Source of the DNA: Orbilia blumenaviensis | Taxonomy: Eukaryota > Ascomycota > Orbiliomycetes > Orbiliales > Orbiliaceae | Direction: 5' to 3' | NCBI GenBank assembly: GCA_036872755.1 | Contig: JAVHNS010000016.1 | Span: 744,001-808,000 of the forward strand | Length of the DNA: 64,000 nt | In this document: positions 20,490 through 33,332 of the stretch, one piece after another | Layout: the number at the start of each line of letters is the position of its first letter | Numbering within the stretch: the first letter of the stretch is position 1 | The notes under the pieces: model-generated | Database searches by the model: none | What the model saw: the letters and a program-made list of their open reading frames with translations, nothing else | Told to the model about the DNA's origin: nothing | Program-made: the position numbers and the translations under genes

Positions 20490-23309
20490 CACCCACCCAA
20501 AGCCCACTAGACGAGAGAGTTCTTCCTACCGAAGGGTACATCCCGAGGATACCTCATTCGTACATATGAGCTTGTCCTCAGCTACATCACCGATGGGGGT
20601 ATCTCTAACCTCATATCCCACCAATGTCCCTTCTCCATGAGTCGGGCTATCCCTGTCGGCCGAGGTATGTTACGGGGATGGGAGGTTATTACTCCCTCCC
20701 CAAGCCCCCCCACAAAGCTACCCCCCTCCCCTATCACGGGGATGGGGGGAGCTTTAGATTTTTGCATGCAGGTGGCTCAGGCAGTATGTGCCCCCCCTTC
20801 CTGCCTTTCGCCTAGGAGATGATGTTCGTCCTTCTGCTTTTGCGGAGGGATGATGACGTCGTTTCTTGGGCGAAGGGCGGGGAGGGGGCGCATATTGCCA
20901 GCCACCTAGCATAACTATCCATTCACCCAGCAGACGTCAACCGTTATTGATGAACTAAGGGGGTGGTCCCACAATGGAGAAAGAGCACACTTCTACCAAG
21001 AAGTGTGAAGAGGCCGAAGGTGAGTTCCCAGAAACCCTCAGACCCAGAAGAAAATATATCTCTAACTGCCCCAAGCCGTCATCACACCTGCTCCAGCAAA
21101 AACGCATACCACTATATATACATGGTGGGTTGAGCGCTCTCCCCTCGATGCAGCTTGCTGTGTCGCGGGTCTGAGGGTGATTCCTCGCCGTATATATCGC
21201 GTTCTGGTGGTTGGGGACCACAACCTGCCTACCCACCGCCGCCTCCTACCTACCTACTTATTTATATATATAAATACCCATAACCACTATTCGATGATGG
21301 ATATCATGGGAATAACCCATGAGAATACGCCAGCCGCTGTAGTGGCCTTGTGTAACCTTGGGCGGTACCATCCCAAACAGGAATTAGATAAATTCTACAG
21401 ACGTGACCTTTTGGTTGAAGTCTATTTTATCTACGACCCCCTGCAAGAACTACTTATCTAACTAAGTATCTACTTACTGGGGTTTGTTTTTACGGGGCGT
21501 GCGTGCCTCCCCTCCCCTTCGATTTACTACACTCTGCAGGATGGGGGAGGTGCCAGAAAACAGCACGCTGCATGTTGCTGCTGCCGAGCTAGCCTTACCA
21601 AACTCATGGGCAAGAGGTCCAATGGGTTGGTATGCACTGGCCGCAGCTGCTATATTAAGCAACAACTGGTGTCTGCTGATGGAGTGGACATAGATCCTTT
21701 TTTTTTTTTTTTGACGTTGTGTGTATCTGGAACACGAAAACCGGCATATACGTCTATACCAAGATGTTCGTTGCTAGTCGCAAGGAACATATTCAGGAAA
21801 GATGTGGGGGGGCCTTGTTATCAATTGCCTTCTCATATGGCTTTCTGGAGCTAGGGCATCCCAGCCCCGCTCTGTGGGGGGAGAGGGGGATAGTGTGCGT
21901 GCTTGTAAAGCAAAACGGCCCCCTCAAAATGGTTGGGGCGGAATCCGAAGGGGTAGGGAAGGGAGGGATCAAACCCACGCATACGAATATGAGGGACGGC
22001 AGGAAGCCGCCCTCACCCACGATGGATACCTTGGAATCAGGGCTGGGGGGGTAGTGGGAGGGTCTTGAAAAATAGACCTATGTTGCAACCTTCAGTCGCA
22101 GCTTGCTTGATAGATCTCTACAGATCCGGATCGACGATACCGCCGCCCTGCATGCTGGGACAGTGGAGGCTGTTTTTCCACACCTACCCCATCCTCTCCG
22201 AGAGGTGGGGTACCCAGGCCGCCTGGGTTAATACTAATCCGACCCGTAAGGGCGGATTTTATGTATAGGGGCGAAGGGGGGTATTTAATGGCCGACGATT
22301 CACCCCTCTTCCATGGCCCTGGCAGACGTCGCCATAATGCCATGAGGATCCCGACTATAATACCCCCCCAACGAATTTACATACTACAACGGGGACGATC
22401 GCAACCACCAACTTATGAGCCCCGCTGATACCACACTCCAATCGGCGTATACTTGAAACGGCGTCCCTCGCCATGAGGGATCGCCTGCCTACCCCCCAAT
22501 ACGGCCCGGTATCAAAATCCAACAAACGGGCCTGGCGTCGGGGTTTATTCCCCACGCCTCATGGCAGTCGCGCCGCTCTTCGCCCCATGGTGCTGGGTGG
22601 CTGTTTGAGCAGAGTCAGAAGTCAATGTCGACAGACGGTGGGTTTCTGGGAAGGCCCCAACCCTATAAACATTGTCGGGGGGGCCACTAGCCACATTATC
22701 GAACCCAACAAAAGTGACACGACGACTAGAACTGGCTCTTCGATGACTTCTTTATGTGGGGGACGTCGGTGTTACTGCCTAGCCCATTCGCAAATGAGCT
22801 TGCCCCCCTCGTAGCTACCCCCGGTTAACCCTCCCAGATTTGGGAGAATACGGCTCTCGGGCAATAGCCCGGAGCCGGGGATATTTACAGCAGGCGCATG
22901 GCGCCTGGGAGGAACTTGTATTTAAGACCTTTTTCTTTCATGTATTTTATGTTCGTTTTTAAATAACCGCCTGCAAACCTCTCTCGATGGTGGTTGGTTA
23001 TATTACTCTCTTTTTTTATGTTTTAGTGCAATAGATAGATGGATAAAGCTAGATATCATACGTAAATACCCTTGGAAGCCGTAATTCAGTCTCAGTCCCA
23101 GATCTAATCCTTTGATTTGAACTTATCTTATATATCGAAAATATCTATATAGTAGTTTAATTAAAGTGCACGAGTTTCCCCGTCTCCTCGTGGTAGGCGT
23201 ACATGCTATTGTCGATGCCCAACATAGTTAGCAAATCTATACAAAATATCGGGTTATATAGCCCCTCCATCCATAAATAATTTCTAACAATATCGCTCAT
23301 TGAGTCAAC

Positions 23310-24487
23310 TTACTGATGAAAGGATGCGGTAGGCCACCATCTCCGAAGACAATTTTCCTGTTTGGCCAATCGATATTCCTGATCATTTACACCATTATCT
23401 TCCTCTCTAGACGCCACATTACTTTCAGGAAAGTAATTATTCCAAAACTTTACTTCGTATTCAACGCTAGCCCGTAGACCAAGAGATCGGAACCTGTATT
23501 TGGCGAACCCCATCGCGAGTATCTCCTCCATTACTTGTCTAACAGTAATCTTTCTATCAGGAAGCCAAGGATGAACTACTCCTATTTTCGACTCTTTATC
23601 AACTGGAAGCTGCCGAATGATCTCCATAGAAGCTTGATTCAGCAATCTCTTCTTAAATTCCAAGGCAAGGAATCCGTTACGATCAATCGCAGGGAGAGCA
23701 GCACGACTGTGTGACCATGGTGTTGCATCCACATATCTCTCTGATAACCAGTTCTCACGGGTTCCTGCGCCGTATGGACCGTATGGACCGTATGCGCTTT
23801 GGGTATGCTGGTCTTGGTTGAATTGAAGGCGTATTTCGTCGGTATCTAGGATTGCGGCGATTTCGTCATATTGTTCTGGTGGGTTGAAGGGTGAGAAGAA
23901 AAGTTCGTCCAGGATTTTTGAGTTTGTGATGTCGAAGCTGAATATTTTGGTATTTGGGTTGTGGACTAACATGGTATTCCGGGATTTCATGTTCCATTAG
24001 CTGATAGGATCTTTGTTTCAACGATATATATCTGTATAAGCAATGGGGTTCAAAAACCCCGAGTTGAATCACTCATGCATAGCTCACCTGCTTCCCATTC
24101 AGCGTCCTGAGTTTCAGATACCTGACGTTCCCTAAAATCAAAGACCCGAAACCGAGTAACATATCCTTTAAACGTACAAGTCAACCACCCATCGATTTCA
24201 AATATCTTATGCGTCGCCGGAATCAAAAACCCAGTTTTGGTGATAACCGGCGACGTATATCTAGATTGCACAAGAGCATGGCTTTCCAAGATCAGAGTTT
24301 CCCATTGTTTGCACACCCTGCTGCAGGAGATTTGATCGGTGATGTGGAGATAGGAAAGTATTTCTATTTGGATTTCGGTGGGGAGGGTGGTCCTTATGTC
24401 CGGGGTACTCGGAGGCGTTACGTCGGCTGCATCTTTGGTCCTTCGACGTTTTAGTTTTGTGAAGGCGGCGAGGTTTAGTCGATACAT
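23310..24487 (-). CDS. F-box protein
   Basis: This is a probable substrate-recruiting subunit of an SCF ubiquitin ligase. Exons are 24487-24088 and 23965-23310, giving 351 residues. The F-box spans about residues 35-75 (LPTEIQIEILSYLHITDQIS, then CSRVCKQW). The remainder is a fast-evolving fungal-specific region with no named repeat. The intron has donor GTGAGC, branch GCTAAT and acceptor TTAG, and the join (G|TC) restores WEAVHNPNTKIF in phase. The ATG at 24487 is used because the short in-frame extension upstream has no ATG. A tandem YGPYGPYG lies near the middle of exon 2. The targets are unknown. A second, unrelated-looking F-box gene lies at 60.9 kb. Confidence 0.85.
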
Positions 24488-27400
24488 TTTTTTTTTTTTA
24501 AACACTGTCGATTACTGCCTGAAAGGTAAAAGCCCTTAGGAATGTCCTTTTTTTTGCTCTAGTATAACTGCGAATGAGTCCTCTCTGAATCTTGGGTATG
24601 AAGTGGGGTCCCCAAAGTTTGGGGAAATAAGGTCAAGGCTCACATTCACTAAAAGGATCTGCGATAAAAAAAAAAATCTGGTATCGAATAGCGAATGGTA
24701 TTACAGCCTGCATACTGCAATCAGGAGGCTTAAAATCATTTTTGTCACTCAAATTTCCAACCAATACCATCCAACGACATAAGTCAGCGCGCAGTAAGTA
24801 GGTCTATGCACGCACACGATGTCGTGCAGAATACAACGGGCTGAACAACACGGGTCCTCTTAGCCCATGACCGGCTGTGTTCAGCCGCAACATTCCTCGG
24901 ATATACGAACATCTTTCTCCGTTGTGGGAAAAAAAGGTTGGTATGATCATAAAGCTCGGCTTGGTTTTTTGATAATATATATACTCCATAGTATAGGTTA
25001 TCATTTATTTATTTACTTGATTATTATGGTACGGATTAGGCAGCCGATATAGGTATTATAGATTGGCTGATATTTTATGTCTGGGTCCACAAGACCCAAG
25101 GAAATAGACGCTGGGTGTTCCCGAATTCGAAAGGGAAATAATACCAGCCGGATTTGGTGATGAGAATGGTGTTCACGGAATCCACCAATGTCAAATATGG
25201 TATCACAGAATTATCTAGTCTTTCTGAACATGACATCATCAACTTCCAGAATCCATCGATCCATTCTAGTCCTAAGGCCAATGCGTAAGCTACGTAAGGC
25301 GCACTTATAGTTTATAATACACAAGATCCCAAAAAGATACAGGGATGGAGTTAAGATGAAACATGATTAAAAATAGGAAATACGGAATGGCGCGTTTCGA
25401 AAGGAACAGCACCAGTTAAAACCCCCCCCCTGTTACGCTATGCATCATACACAGGACGCGGACGGGCGCCCATGTGCATGTTCAGGTATGTGAAAACTGC
25501 CAACATCGACACATGAATTCTCCTTCCTAATAAGTATGCACATATAGCTGTAAACCTCCGGGCTCATGTAGTGAGCTAATCCGGATCCTGCCAGCTGATT
25601 GGAGTCGCAGTCGAAAAAAGATAATGAATCCATCATTTCGTATTCGTTGTCATATCCTTTCCGGCTCGGAAGCTTTTGTGTTGCATATTAAGACAAATTA
25701 TACAACGGTGCGCCCCACTTCAGTTGGAAATCATGTGGATAGACCCTTAAGTTCAGCGACATTAAAAAAGCTCGCTTGGATGCGAGTTAAGGCATTATTG
25801 TCCCAAATTGGTGATATGATGATTCTATTTGGTGGTCAAATTCCTATCGATAAGCAGACGAAACAAGAAGTTGACATGATATGTTGCCGTATAATGACGA
25901 TATAATATTATATAACAAATGTGTGGGCGGACAATGCAATGCAAAAAAAAAGCGTGGCAGGGTTTATTTTGTTAGTGAGCTCTCATGCACATGGCCCCCT
26001 CCCGCAGAGTATCCGCGATATCTCGATAAAAGGAACGATAGAACCTTCCGTTCATAGCCTTCTAGCTGTTATCTCCGGACTTGTCCCCTTTGTTCGAAGG
26101 AACAGAGGGATAGGTGTTGCATGTTGCATTTTGGGAAAGCGGCCGAATTGGGCAATGAGACAGGTTGATCGGAAGGAGACGACATGTGTTGCGATTAGAA
26201 ACCTCACAAGATGCAATGCACTGCGGCAGGCGCTGGCCAGAACATGCATCATGATCACAGTAGATTCTTGGGGCCGTCGGTGTCTCTAAATAAAGTTCTT
26301 TCGCCCCCGATTCAGCTTACCACCTTCTGCTGAAACTCGGCTACACGCGTAAGCATTGGTCAAATCCAGCCTGCAGTTAGCTGCAGATTCGCATGCGCTG
26401 TGCCAAACTTTGGTCAGATCTTCAACGCAGGGGCAACTTGTTAGCTTAGGAAACTGGATCTAGACGAATTGCGGGTGCGCCTCGATATCATTGTCGATGG
26501 CTTTAGTGTATGTGGCCTATCTAAATTTCACTCCTTGCATCCAGGCTTACTGCTTTTATTTCCTCCTCGCGTTCTAGTGTTTTTTTTTTCTCTTGTGTGA
26601 AAAGATCTTTTATTTATTTATTTTTTGTTTCCATTACGAAATCGGTAACAGGCTCGTCACAATTCGTCACAATTCGCAATTCCAAACATGAGATATCGGC
26701 TGGATGTCCCAGGGTGGCAGCAACCTCGTATATTACCGAAGTCCTATAAGTTCCGGTTCCTTGCGTTCCGGAGACGAGGCTCAGATGAGGCTTCGCCCTC
26801 AGTATCACGAGATACTGGTAAGCCAGGGGATAGGAGTTGACTCGCCAATGCATTGGCGGGGTTCTCCTCATATACCCATGCCATACATTGAATCGATACG
26901 TGATAGTTAGCCTGGCCTGGCCTGGTCAACAGTCGGGGTCCTGCACAAAATGTACGGTATATGTACCTGATCAGGTGTAGGGGCTTCTCCCAGTACCTGC
27001 ATCTCTAGGCATCGAGAAAATACATGCAATTTTACACTGCGAAATCTCGAAACATCCGCTCGTCCTCGGAGGCATAGTTGTGCGTGGTATTTTCCCCGAA
27101 TCCTGTTGTGGTTTCGGTGGCTCTTTGCAGAAAAAAAAAAGCTGCAGGGCTGGTCCTTGTCCCGTCCGTTCCGTGCGAATTTGGGTTCCTGAGCATCCAG
27201 CTACCGATTCCGATGAAATCCTGGAGCTTTAAATTGTCAACCCGAAATCCAGTTTTGAAATGTGGATTAATATTCAAGAAGACAAATTGGCAACGGGAAG
27301 GAAACGGTGAAATTTAAAGAGAATTTTTCGGCAGGAAAAGAAAATTTTCTGCTTTTAAATTTCAGAACCCTAGCCGGCTTGGAGGCTCTCGACCAGTTCT

Positions 27401-28678
27401 GTCCTCTCCACATGTTTTATTTTTCCAGCGGCGTCCGTGATCTATCGGGGTCACAGTTTCAAGGGCTTGGATCCCACTAGAGCTAAGAGGACTGTTCTAG
27501 TAATGTGTACCGGTACATCCGTCAGCCGACCGCCATTCCGAGAAACTAATGTAGCTCTACTGGTTATATTCTGAGGGAAATCCAGGTATCCTCTGATAGA
27601 TTCGAGATCGATGGACCTGCGCTACCTGAAGCCCGCCACTGGCTCGTTGGATTCTGTTGTTCCTGCATGCTGCAAGGAGTATGACAGATAGTATATAGAC
27701 AGCTATCATTGATAGACCTATCTCTCCCTCCTTGCTTTAAACCCTTTTCTCCAATTGACCGCGTGAACAGGCTTTTTTCCTTTCAAATCCACGCCCTGCC
27801 TGCCTGTCTGTTACCAGTAGTTTTCTATCCCTTCCTTGGCTAACCATAAGCCCATAACATGGAACGTCCAATCCCCATTCTTCTGTAAATTTTCTGAATT
27901 CGAATTCAGTACTATTTGCACATACCTGAGTGCCAGTCTCCCGGACCATTTAACGACCTAAACGACATCTGATTTGAAACGGGTTATTATCATTTCTTTC
28001 TATTTTTACTTTTCTATTTCATTTTTTTATCATAAGTTTTTGTTTTTCATGACTTTCCATTCAACAATAACATCGGCGGGGAGTTTGGAATCAAGCATCT
28101 TAGGCGTCGTCTAACCTTCAATTGGCGTTTGTGCCCGTAGACCTTCGGCAACACATTTTTCACCACACAGCCTCCTACTTCTGGGCTTTAGGCTTGACAA
28201 CCTGAAGACCTCTTCTCACTGCCATCCATTCCTCCCTCAACCTTTCCGTCCACAGGGAAGAAGAAAAAAGGGAAGGAAGGCTACGAAGAAGAAGAAGAAG
28301 AAGCAGATCAAGAGCCTCCTTCGCCACCTTTCATCTACTTTCATTCCCAATTCCATAAGCTTCACAGAGCTTGATCATCATTCATCACCTTAAGCTGGCA
28401 ACCACACGAAAGTTAACCATCGAGTTGTAGCAATTGGGAGGGTATGCATTGTCCCCCTTCATATCCTGCTCGGTATCATCCCACTGCTCACTACCAGACT
28501 TCTAAAAACCTATAGTTACTTACCTACTAGGATTTGGTTTCCCTGCTGAGCCATTTCCTCCACCTCACATAACTTCTCGCCGTCATCAGCAGGCTTTCAT
28601 CATCATTCATCACCATCCCAACCAGCCATTTAACCCCTTCGGGCTCTAATAAATATCATTCTCTTTCACGTTTCAAAC
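24488..28678. other. Gene-poor stretch with possible relic frames
   Basis: About 4.2 kb carry no gene I can assemble. Minus-strand frames at 25075-25281, 26614-26871, 27032-27277 and 27737-27949 have protein-like composition but no shared domain or consistent splicing. The final 450 bases are pyrimidine-rich and likely form the leader of the gene at 28679. Confidence 0.5.
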
Positions 28679-30720
28679 ATGTGCATCCCACATCTTGAGA
28701 TTTTCACAGAAAAACGAGAAGTTGAAGTTGACGTTGCTGGTGCCCGGGTTGCTCAAAAGAAGAACAAGAAAGCCTCGCCGGTGTCAAGTGTCCCCGCAAC
28801 AGTTGGCTCAAGAGGATCGAAGGAGATGAAATTTCCCTTCGTCGTCCTTGCCGAACCTATTCGTTGCTGCGGTTCTTCATCTACCACATCCAGTTCCTCT
28901 GGTGGCTCAGGCCGTTCTTCTTCGGACTCTTCATCTTCATCTGGTTCCTCCGGTGACTCTGGCAAGAAGGACGACAAGAAAGATAAAAAGTATCGATATC
29001 CATCAAAATCATCACGTCGGCCGTCGAATCGTCTCAACGCTGGTCATTATAAGACTAAGAGTCCCATCCTACGCCCAATGGCTCCTAGCGATATCTGGCA
29101 AGTCGCGACCGGCCAGAAGGCCGTTCACAGACTCAATCCGGTTGGTGGTTCTGGTATTCCCATGGACTGCTTGAGTGATAACGGAACAGTTCCTGGCTAC
29201 GATATGTGTACTTGTGAAAATTGCATGGAGCGAGAAGCAAGGCATAGAAAGAAGCACGGCAAGGTTGACGATTCTCATCACCACAAAAGACGGGATAAGA
29301 AGGATAAAAAACACAAAAAGAGCAAGGATAAAAAGAAAGACGATGAGGCCGCCGACGACGGATGGGGCAATGATTCGAAAAAAGAATCCACCGGATGGAA
29401 CGATGGTAAGAAAGAGGATGATGTATGGCCTGATAAAAAAAATGATACATCTGGATGGGTTGAAGACAACAACAAAGATGATGTTTGGGACGATGACAAG
29501 AAGGACTCTGGGGATGCTTGGGGTGACGACAACAAAAACGGCAACTCTGTTGAATGGGGTGACGACAAGGATGATAAGGCTCCTGGAACTTGGGGTGATG
29601 ATAAGGACGAAGACGATGGAGATGGAGATGGCTGGGGTCATGATGATAGAGACGACAAGGGGAAGAAAGGGAAGGGTAAAAAGGGGAAAGGCAAGAAGGG
29701 GAATAAAACCGATGATGAAACTGATCGGACTGGAAACGAGAAGGGAGGGAAAGGAGGCAAGGATAAGAAAGGCCAGTCCAAGAAAGACGACACTTCAGGG
29801 AAACACCATGGGCACGCCAAACACCACCATCACCATCATGGAGACGATAACAGAGCCGTTACTGTCCGTGTCAACTCAGATATCCCAGAAGTTATCAACG
29901 AAGAAGGTTCGGAATCGGCCCCCCTTGATTCTGTCCACTCGCCAAACAGTGTTAGAAGTAACACTCCCCATATTACAATTGCTTCTCGGTCACCAGGCTG
30001 CGTCTGTAGCATAGGCGGATCAACCACTACCTCCAGTGCCGGTAGCAGTATAATTTGCCCAAGCTGCTATATTAAGCAACAAACTCCACGGAACTACGTT
30101 CAAGACCTTCAAGGCCACTGGTACAGATTTGCCCCAGGTATTGATGTCAATACTTATGACAAAGATGATATCTTCAGAGGCTCCGATGGTCGAGCATATA
30201 GACGCATCTCATCAAAGAAGGTCCCCCAAGAAGAATTCTATTACAGATCGGGACAGAATCATAGCGGGTACCATGGGCAACGTCACAACTCGCACTACCC
30301 TCAACAAGGCGTTCCCACTACCACTTTCATGAAGTTCAAGAAGGTCTTCAATAAACCCACATCAATCCCTCAGGCGGCATACCGATCAGCTGGGACCGTC
30401 CCGGTTTATGGAATCCCTGTTCAAACTGGTCACAATGATAACAGATCATCTGGATGGCAAGGTGTATTCCGTCTTTTCACCGGTTCCAGTGCCAGCCACT
30501 CAGCCAGACACAGGGGAGGCATAAACCAACACCACAGATCTGAACCACCATCTTCCTATTCCAGTGGGAGCAGATGTCAATTCAATGGCTACAGGCCACC
30601 CGATGGGTATGTCTACTATTGCTTCCATTCATTTATTTTTCTTTCTCTTTGACTATGTAATAGTACTAATAAAACTGGATACTCTCTAGACAAGACGGTT
30701 ACGGACGACGCGGGGACTAG
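28679..30720 (+). CDS. Disordered D/K/W-rich protein with His run and Cys clusters
   Basis: I do not recognise this gene. Exons are 28679-30606 and 30690-30720, giving 652 residues; the intron has donor GTATGT and the join gives DGQDGYGRRGD then stop. After a short N-terminal segment come a Ser-rich tract (about residues 67-95), a region ending in a Cys cluster (CTCENC, near 175), and a Lys-rich stretch. About 95 residues (225-320) then repeat short units with Trp in acidic context (GWGND, VWDDD, WGDD). KGKKGKGKKGKGKKGNK follows, then a run of six His near 385. The C-terminal third is less biased, with CVC...CPSC near 440-465 and QGHWYRFAPGIDV. No signal peptide or membrane helix is seen. Most of the protein should be intrinsically disordered. 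Metal or nucleic-acid binding is possible from composition but unproven. Confidence 0.75.
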
Positions 30721-31806
30721 GAAGTTACCGTCGTCGAAGAAGAATAAGGTTCTCCTAAACGAAAAGATCTATGGACTCAGTTGGGAAGCTCTATACTTGC
30801 CTTCTCTACCCTGATTTTCAACTTCAATTACGTTTCAGACCGTTGATCTAGGCTTCTTCGATCATCTGTCCTGATCCGAACCGACAACCATCGAAACTTT
30901 ATCCAACAAGCTTTTGCTCTTCAAGGCCGAGCATTACTTGACTCTCATACATTCTTTACAAACCGGATTAGCCCGATTACTTCTTGATATGAGCCTTTTT
31001 CCTTTTGGTCATTATTCCCACTCCTGACCCTAAATTCTTCCCTTCCCTTCACTGCTTCCGCTCTTCTCATTCTTGTTCTTCTATCTGGTCCCCTTCCATT
31101 TCTTTCATTTACTCAACCTCCTATTTCTTCTTCCTCAACTCTGGCTTCTACTCTTTCTTTACTTCCCTCTATCTTTTCTTCTTTTTTTCTTCTTCTTCTT
31201 CTTCTTTTTTTTTCCGGTAAAAGGTTTACACTTCAGTCCAGCCCTTCCAGCTCACAGCATTGCAGCCGCCCAACTACGCATAAAGAGGGGCGTGATGGGC
31301 AGGGTAAATTTTCTTCCAAATAAAATGGGGTTGTATGATTTTTTAGCGATGTATTTTTGATCTCATTGCGTACGTATATATCACGACAGTAACGGCCAAC
31401 GGTTCTCTTTCACAGCAGCTGGAGTTTTCTTTTTTTTTTTTCTCCTTCTTTTTCCTTTTTCTCTTCCATCACGTTTTCCCCAGTCTCATTTTCATTTCCT
31501 CTTTCTTCACAGCGCCAGTGTATAAAATTTAATATACCCGTTAACTTAAACATCAACTTTCGCTGCCTCAAACCAGGAGGGGTTGAAACGAGAAGATTTT
31601 CTTTGTAATTTTAAATCTCATAAATTTCGTAAATTTCGTTTCAATATACGGATATATAACCGCAGAAATAATTATCATTAACATGAAGGATATATGAAGC
31701 ATATGAGGCACTAGTCGTATACATCCCAATATGGTGAAGATGCCTCTCGTGGACTAGACAAATATAACGCCAATCCAAAAATATACGCCAAAACCCGGTG
31801 CCCATA
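30721..31806. other. Convergent intergenic region, CT-rich
   Basis: This holds the 3' region of the D/K/W-rich gene and of the small membrane protein gene, which face each other. Pyrimidine-rich runs at 31040-31215 and 31420-31500 give open but low-complexity frames. No gene is seen. Confidence 0.55.
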
Positions 31807-32277
31807 TCAAAACATGACAAATAACAAGACCTCGAATATGAACGCTAATAGATATGTCCCCCAAGATCCCTTTACGCTCACAAAGCTCGCGGCTGACTTG
31901 CTCCCCTTTGAACGGCATTCACGCTTATTTTTGTTATGCTTCAGATGGCACCCTCTGACCAACCATGCTGTAAGGCCTCCTGTAATTGCCGCTATGATAA
32001 AAAGAAGGAGGAAAATGCAGCAGAGGCACTTGCAGCACCTGTCCCTCTTGCGGCGCCGTGGTTCGATACCATCTTCCTGTTGTTCTTCTTGGTCTTGAGT
32101 CTCCTGTTCCCCTGCATCGTTTGCAGAAGATGCTTTAGGCTCCGAAGTTTCTTCGGTCTCTTTATTGCCTTGTTTCTCGTTGTGTTCGACATATTCAGGT
32201 GGATGTCCTTTGGGATTTTCGTTTTTGTTGGTCTGAGGTTCCATTGTTATGTTTTCGGATACTGGTTCATTCGCCAT
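31807..32277 (-). CDS. Small single-pass membrane protein
   Basis: This is an unrecognised protein of 156 residues. Residues 1-70 are polar, rich in Glu, Gln, Asn and Lys, and probably disordered. RRRKRDRCCKCLCC (about 74-87) then leads into a hydrophobic helix (IFLLLFIIAAITGGLTAWLV). The basic stretch followed by clustered cysteines beside the membrane suggests a cytosolic N-terminal half and palmitoylation; this is inference. The C-terminal 15 residues are hydrophobic again. A GTGAGC in the reading frame near Phe132-Val133-Ser134 could be a splice donor, so the last 25 residues may really be intron. There is no cleavable signal peptide. Confidence 0.55.
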   Translation of the reverse strand: MANEPVSENITMEPQTNKNENPKGHPPEYVEHNEKQGNKETEETSEPKASSANDAGEQETQDQEEQQEDGIEPRRRKRDRCCKCLCCIFLLLFIIAAITGGLTAWLVRGCHLKHNKNKRECRSKGSKSAASFVSVKGSWGTYLLAFIFEVLLFVMF

Positions 32278-33332
32278 GGCTTTTAAAAGGAGAACCGCGA
32301 CTTCTTCAAAACGTTTCGCGGCCGCGTCTAAGCACAGTTATGAGGAAAGAAATTTCGAAAGGGATTTTATAGATGCTTTCCAATATCGGTCTATAAGGAA
32401 AACTAGCCGTAGAAGATTTGGATGATTGGATAAGCAGGGCTACCAATTTTCGCCTTTTTCCTGGATGGAGATCAATTCCTCTTAAATAGAAAATACCCCG
32501 AGAGCATTCGAACGCCCGTGCATGCGCTTAAAATTCACGATTTCTCCCTGATCACGGGCGAATCCTGCCAAGGGAGTTCAGCTCTGAACAAGCGAATGAG
32601 AGCCCAATCAAATCAGCCTTATACCAAGATTCCAGACCGTGTCGCACAAAGTTTGTGGGCAAATTCAGAGAATTGAGCCTCCAAGACACACTAATCCTTC
32701 GACAAGCACTTGGCGAACGCCTCCAGTCTCGCGGCTGAGGTTGAAATGCAGTAAATGCCGACGAAAACCAAGAGGGTGTATAATGCTTGAATTATATACA
32801 GTTGGCTTTGTTGCATCTTTCGGTCAGTTGGCCCTGTCTGAGAGATATATCGATTTATGGGAAACAATAGGCTAATCAGATGTTTGTTCTCTCAGGGCTT
32901 TGGTCAAGATCGAATGTTGTGCAAACTGTTTACGTAATTCGATCCCGGGCCCATTTAGAGAACTCACAGACCAATTGATTGTGGCGCCATGTGCAGATAA
33001 CTGCATGCGTTCGAAGTTTTCTGTAATGTAACCCCAACTTCATGTATGATGGCAAGAACGTTGCCGAAAACCGAGAGAACTTTCCCATCGTCGACAGTGG
33101 CTGTTTATAAAAACCCCAGATGTTTCCCAAAACTCCTCACCGTTGTTTCGGATGTTACGTGTGTGTAACGGTCCGGCTTATAGACTATTCGGGAACCTTG
33201 TTTAGCGAAAGACATAAACCCCAAGCGTTCATTGGGTGTATTCATTCGTTTTCAGGCGCTATTATTTAATCACGTATACCACTCGCTTGACCTGATTCTC
33301 TATTACCAACCGCCTCTCGTTTGATTTTCACG
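32278..33332. other. Divergent intergenic region, no gene seen
   Basis: The small membrane protein gene and the secreted Thr-rich gene are transcribed away from each other. The interval presumably holds both promoters; no other coding signal is convincing. Confidence 0.55.

Larger units (their letters stand above)
19315..23309. other. Long non-coding stretch with an orphan promoter
   Basis: Four kilobases lie between Ste23 and the F-box gene. Many short G/C-run-rich frames between 20.6 and 22.8 kb have no domain, signal peptide or splice support. A TATA element and CT-rich tract at 20341-20450 look like a real core promoter without a matching protein gene. Confidence 0.5.

Noticed and set aside
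20637..22814. Several 60-110 codon frames in G/C-run-rich DNA
   Set aside because: They overlap each other on both strands, are driven by GGGG/CCCC runs and show no conserved motif.
29069..30014. Long frames on both strands opposite or overlapping the D/K/W-rich gene
   Set aside because: They arise from the repetitive Asp/Lys/Gly codons of the main frame, which alone has an in-phase spliced end.
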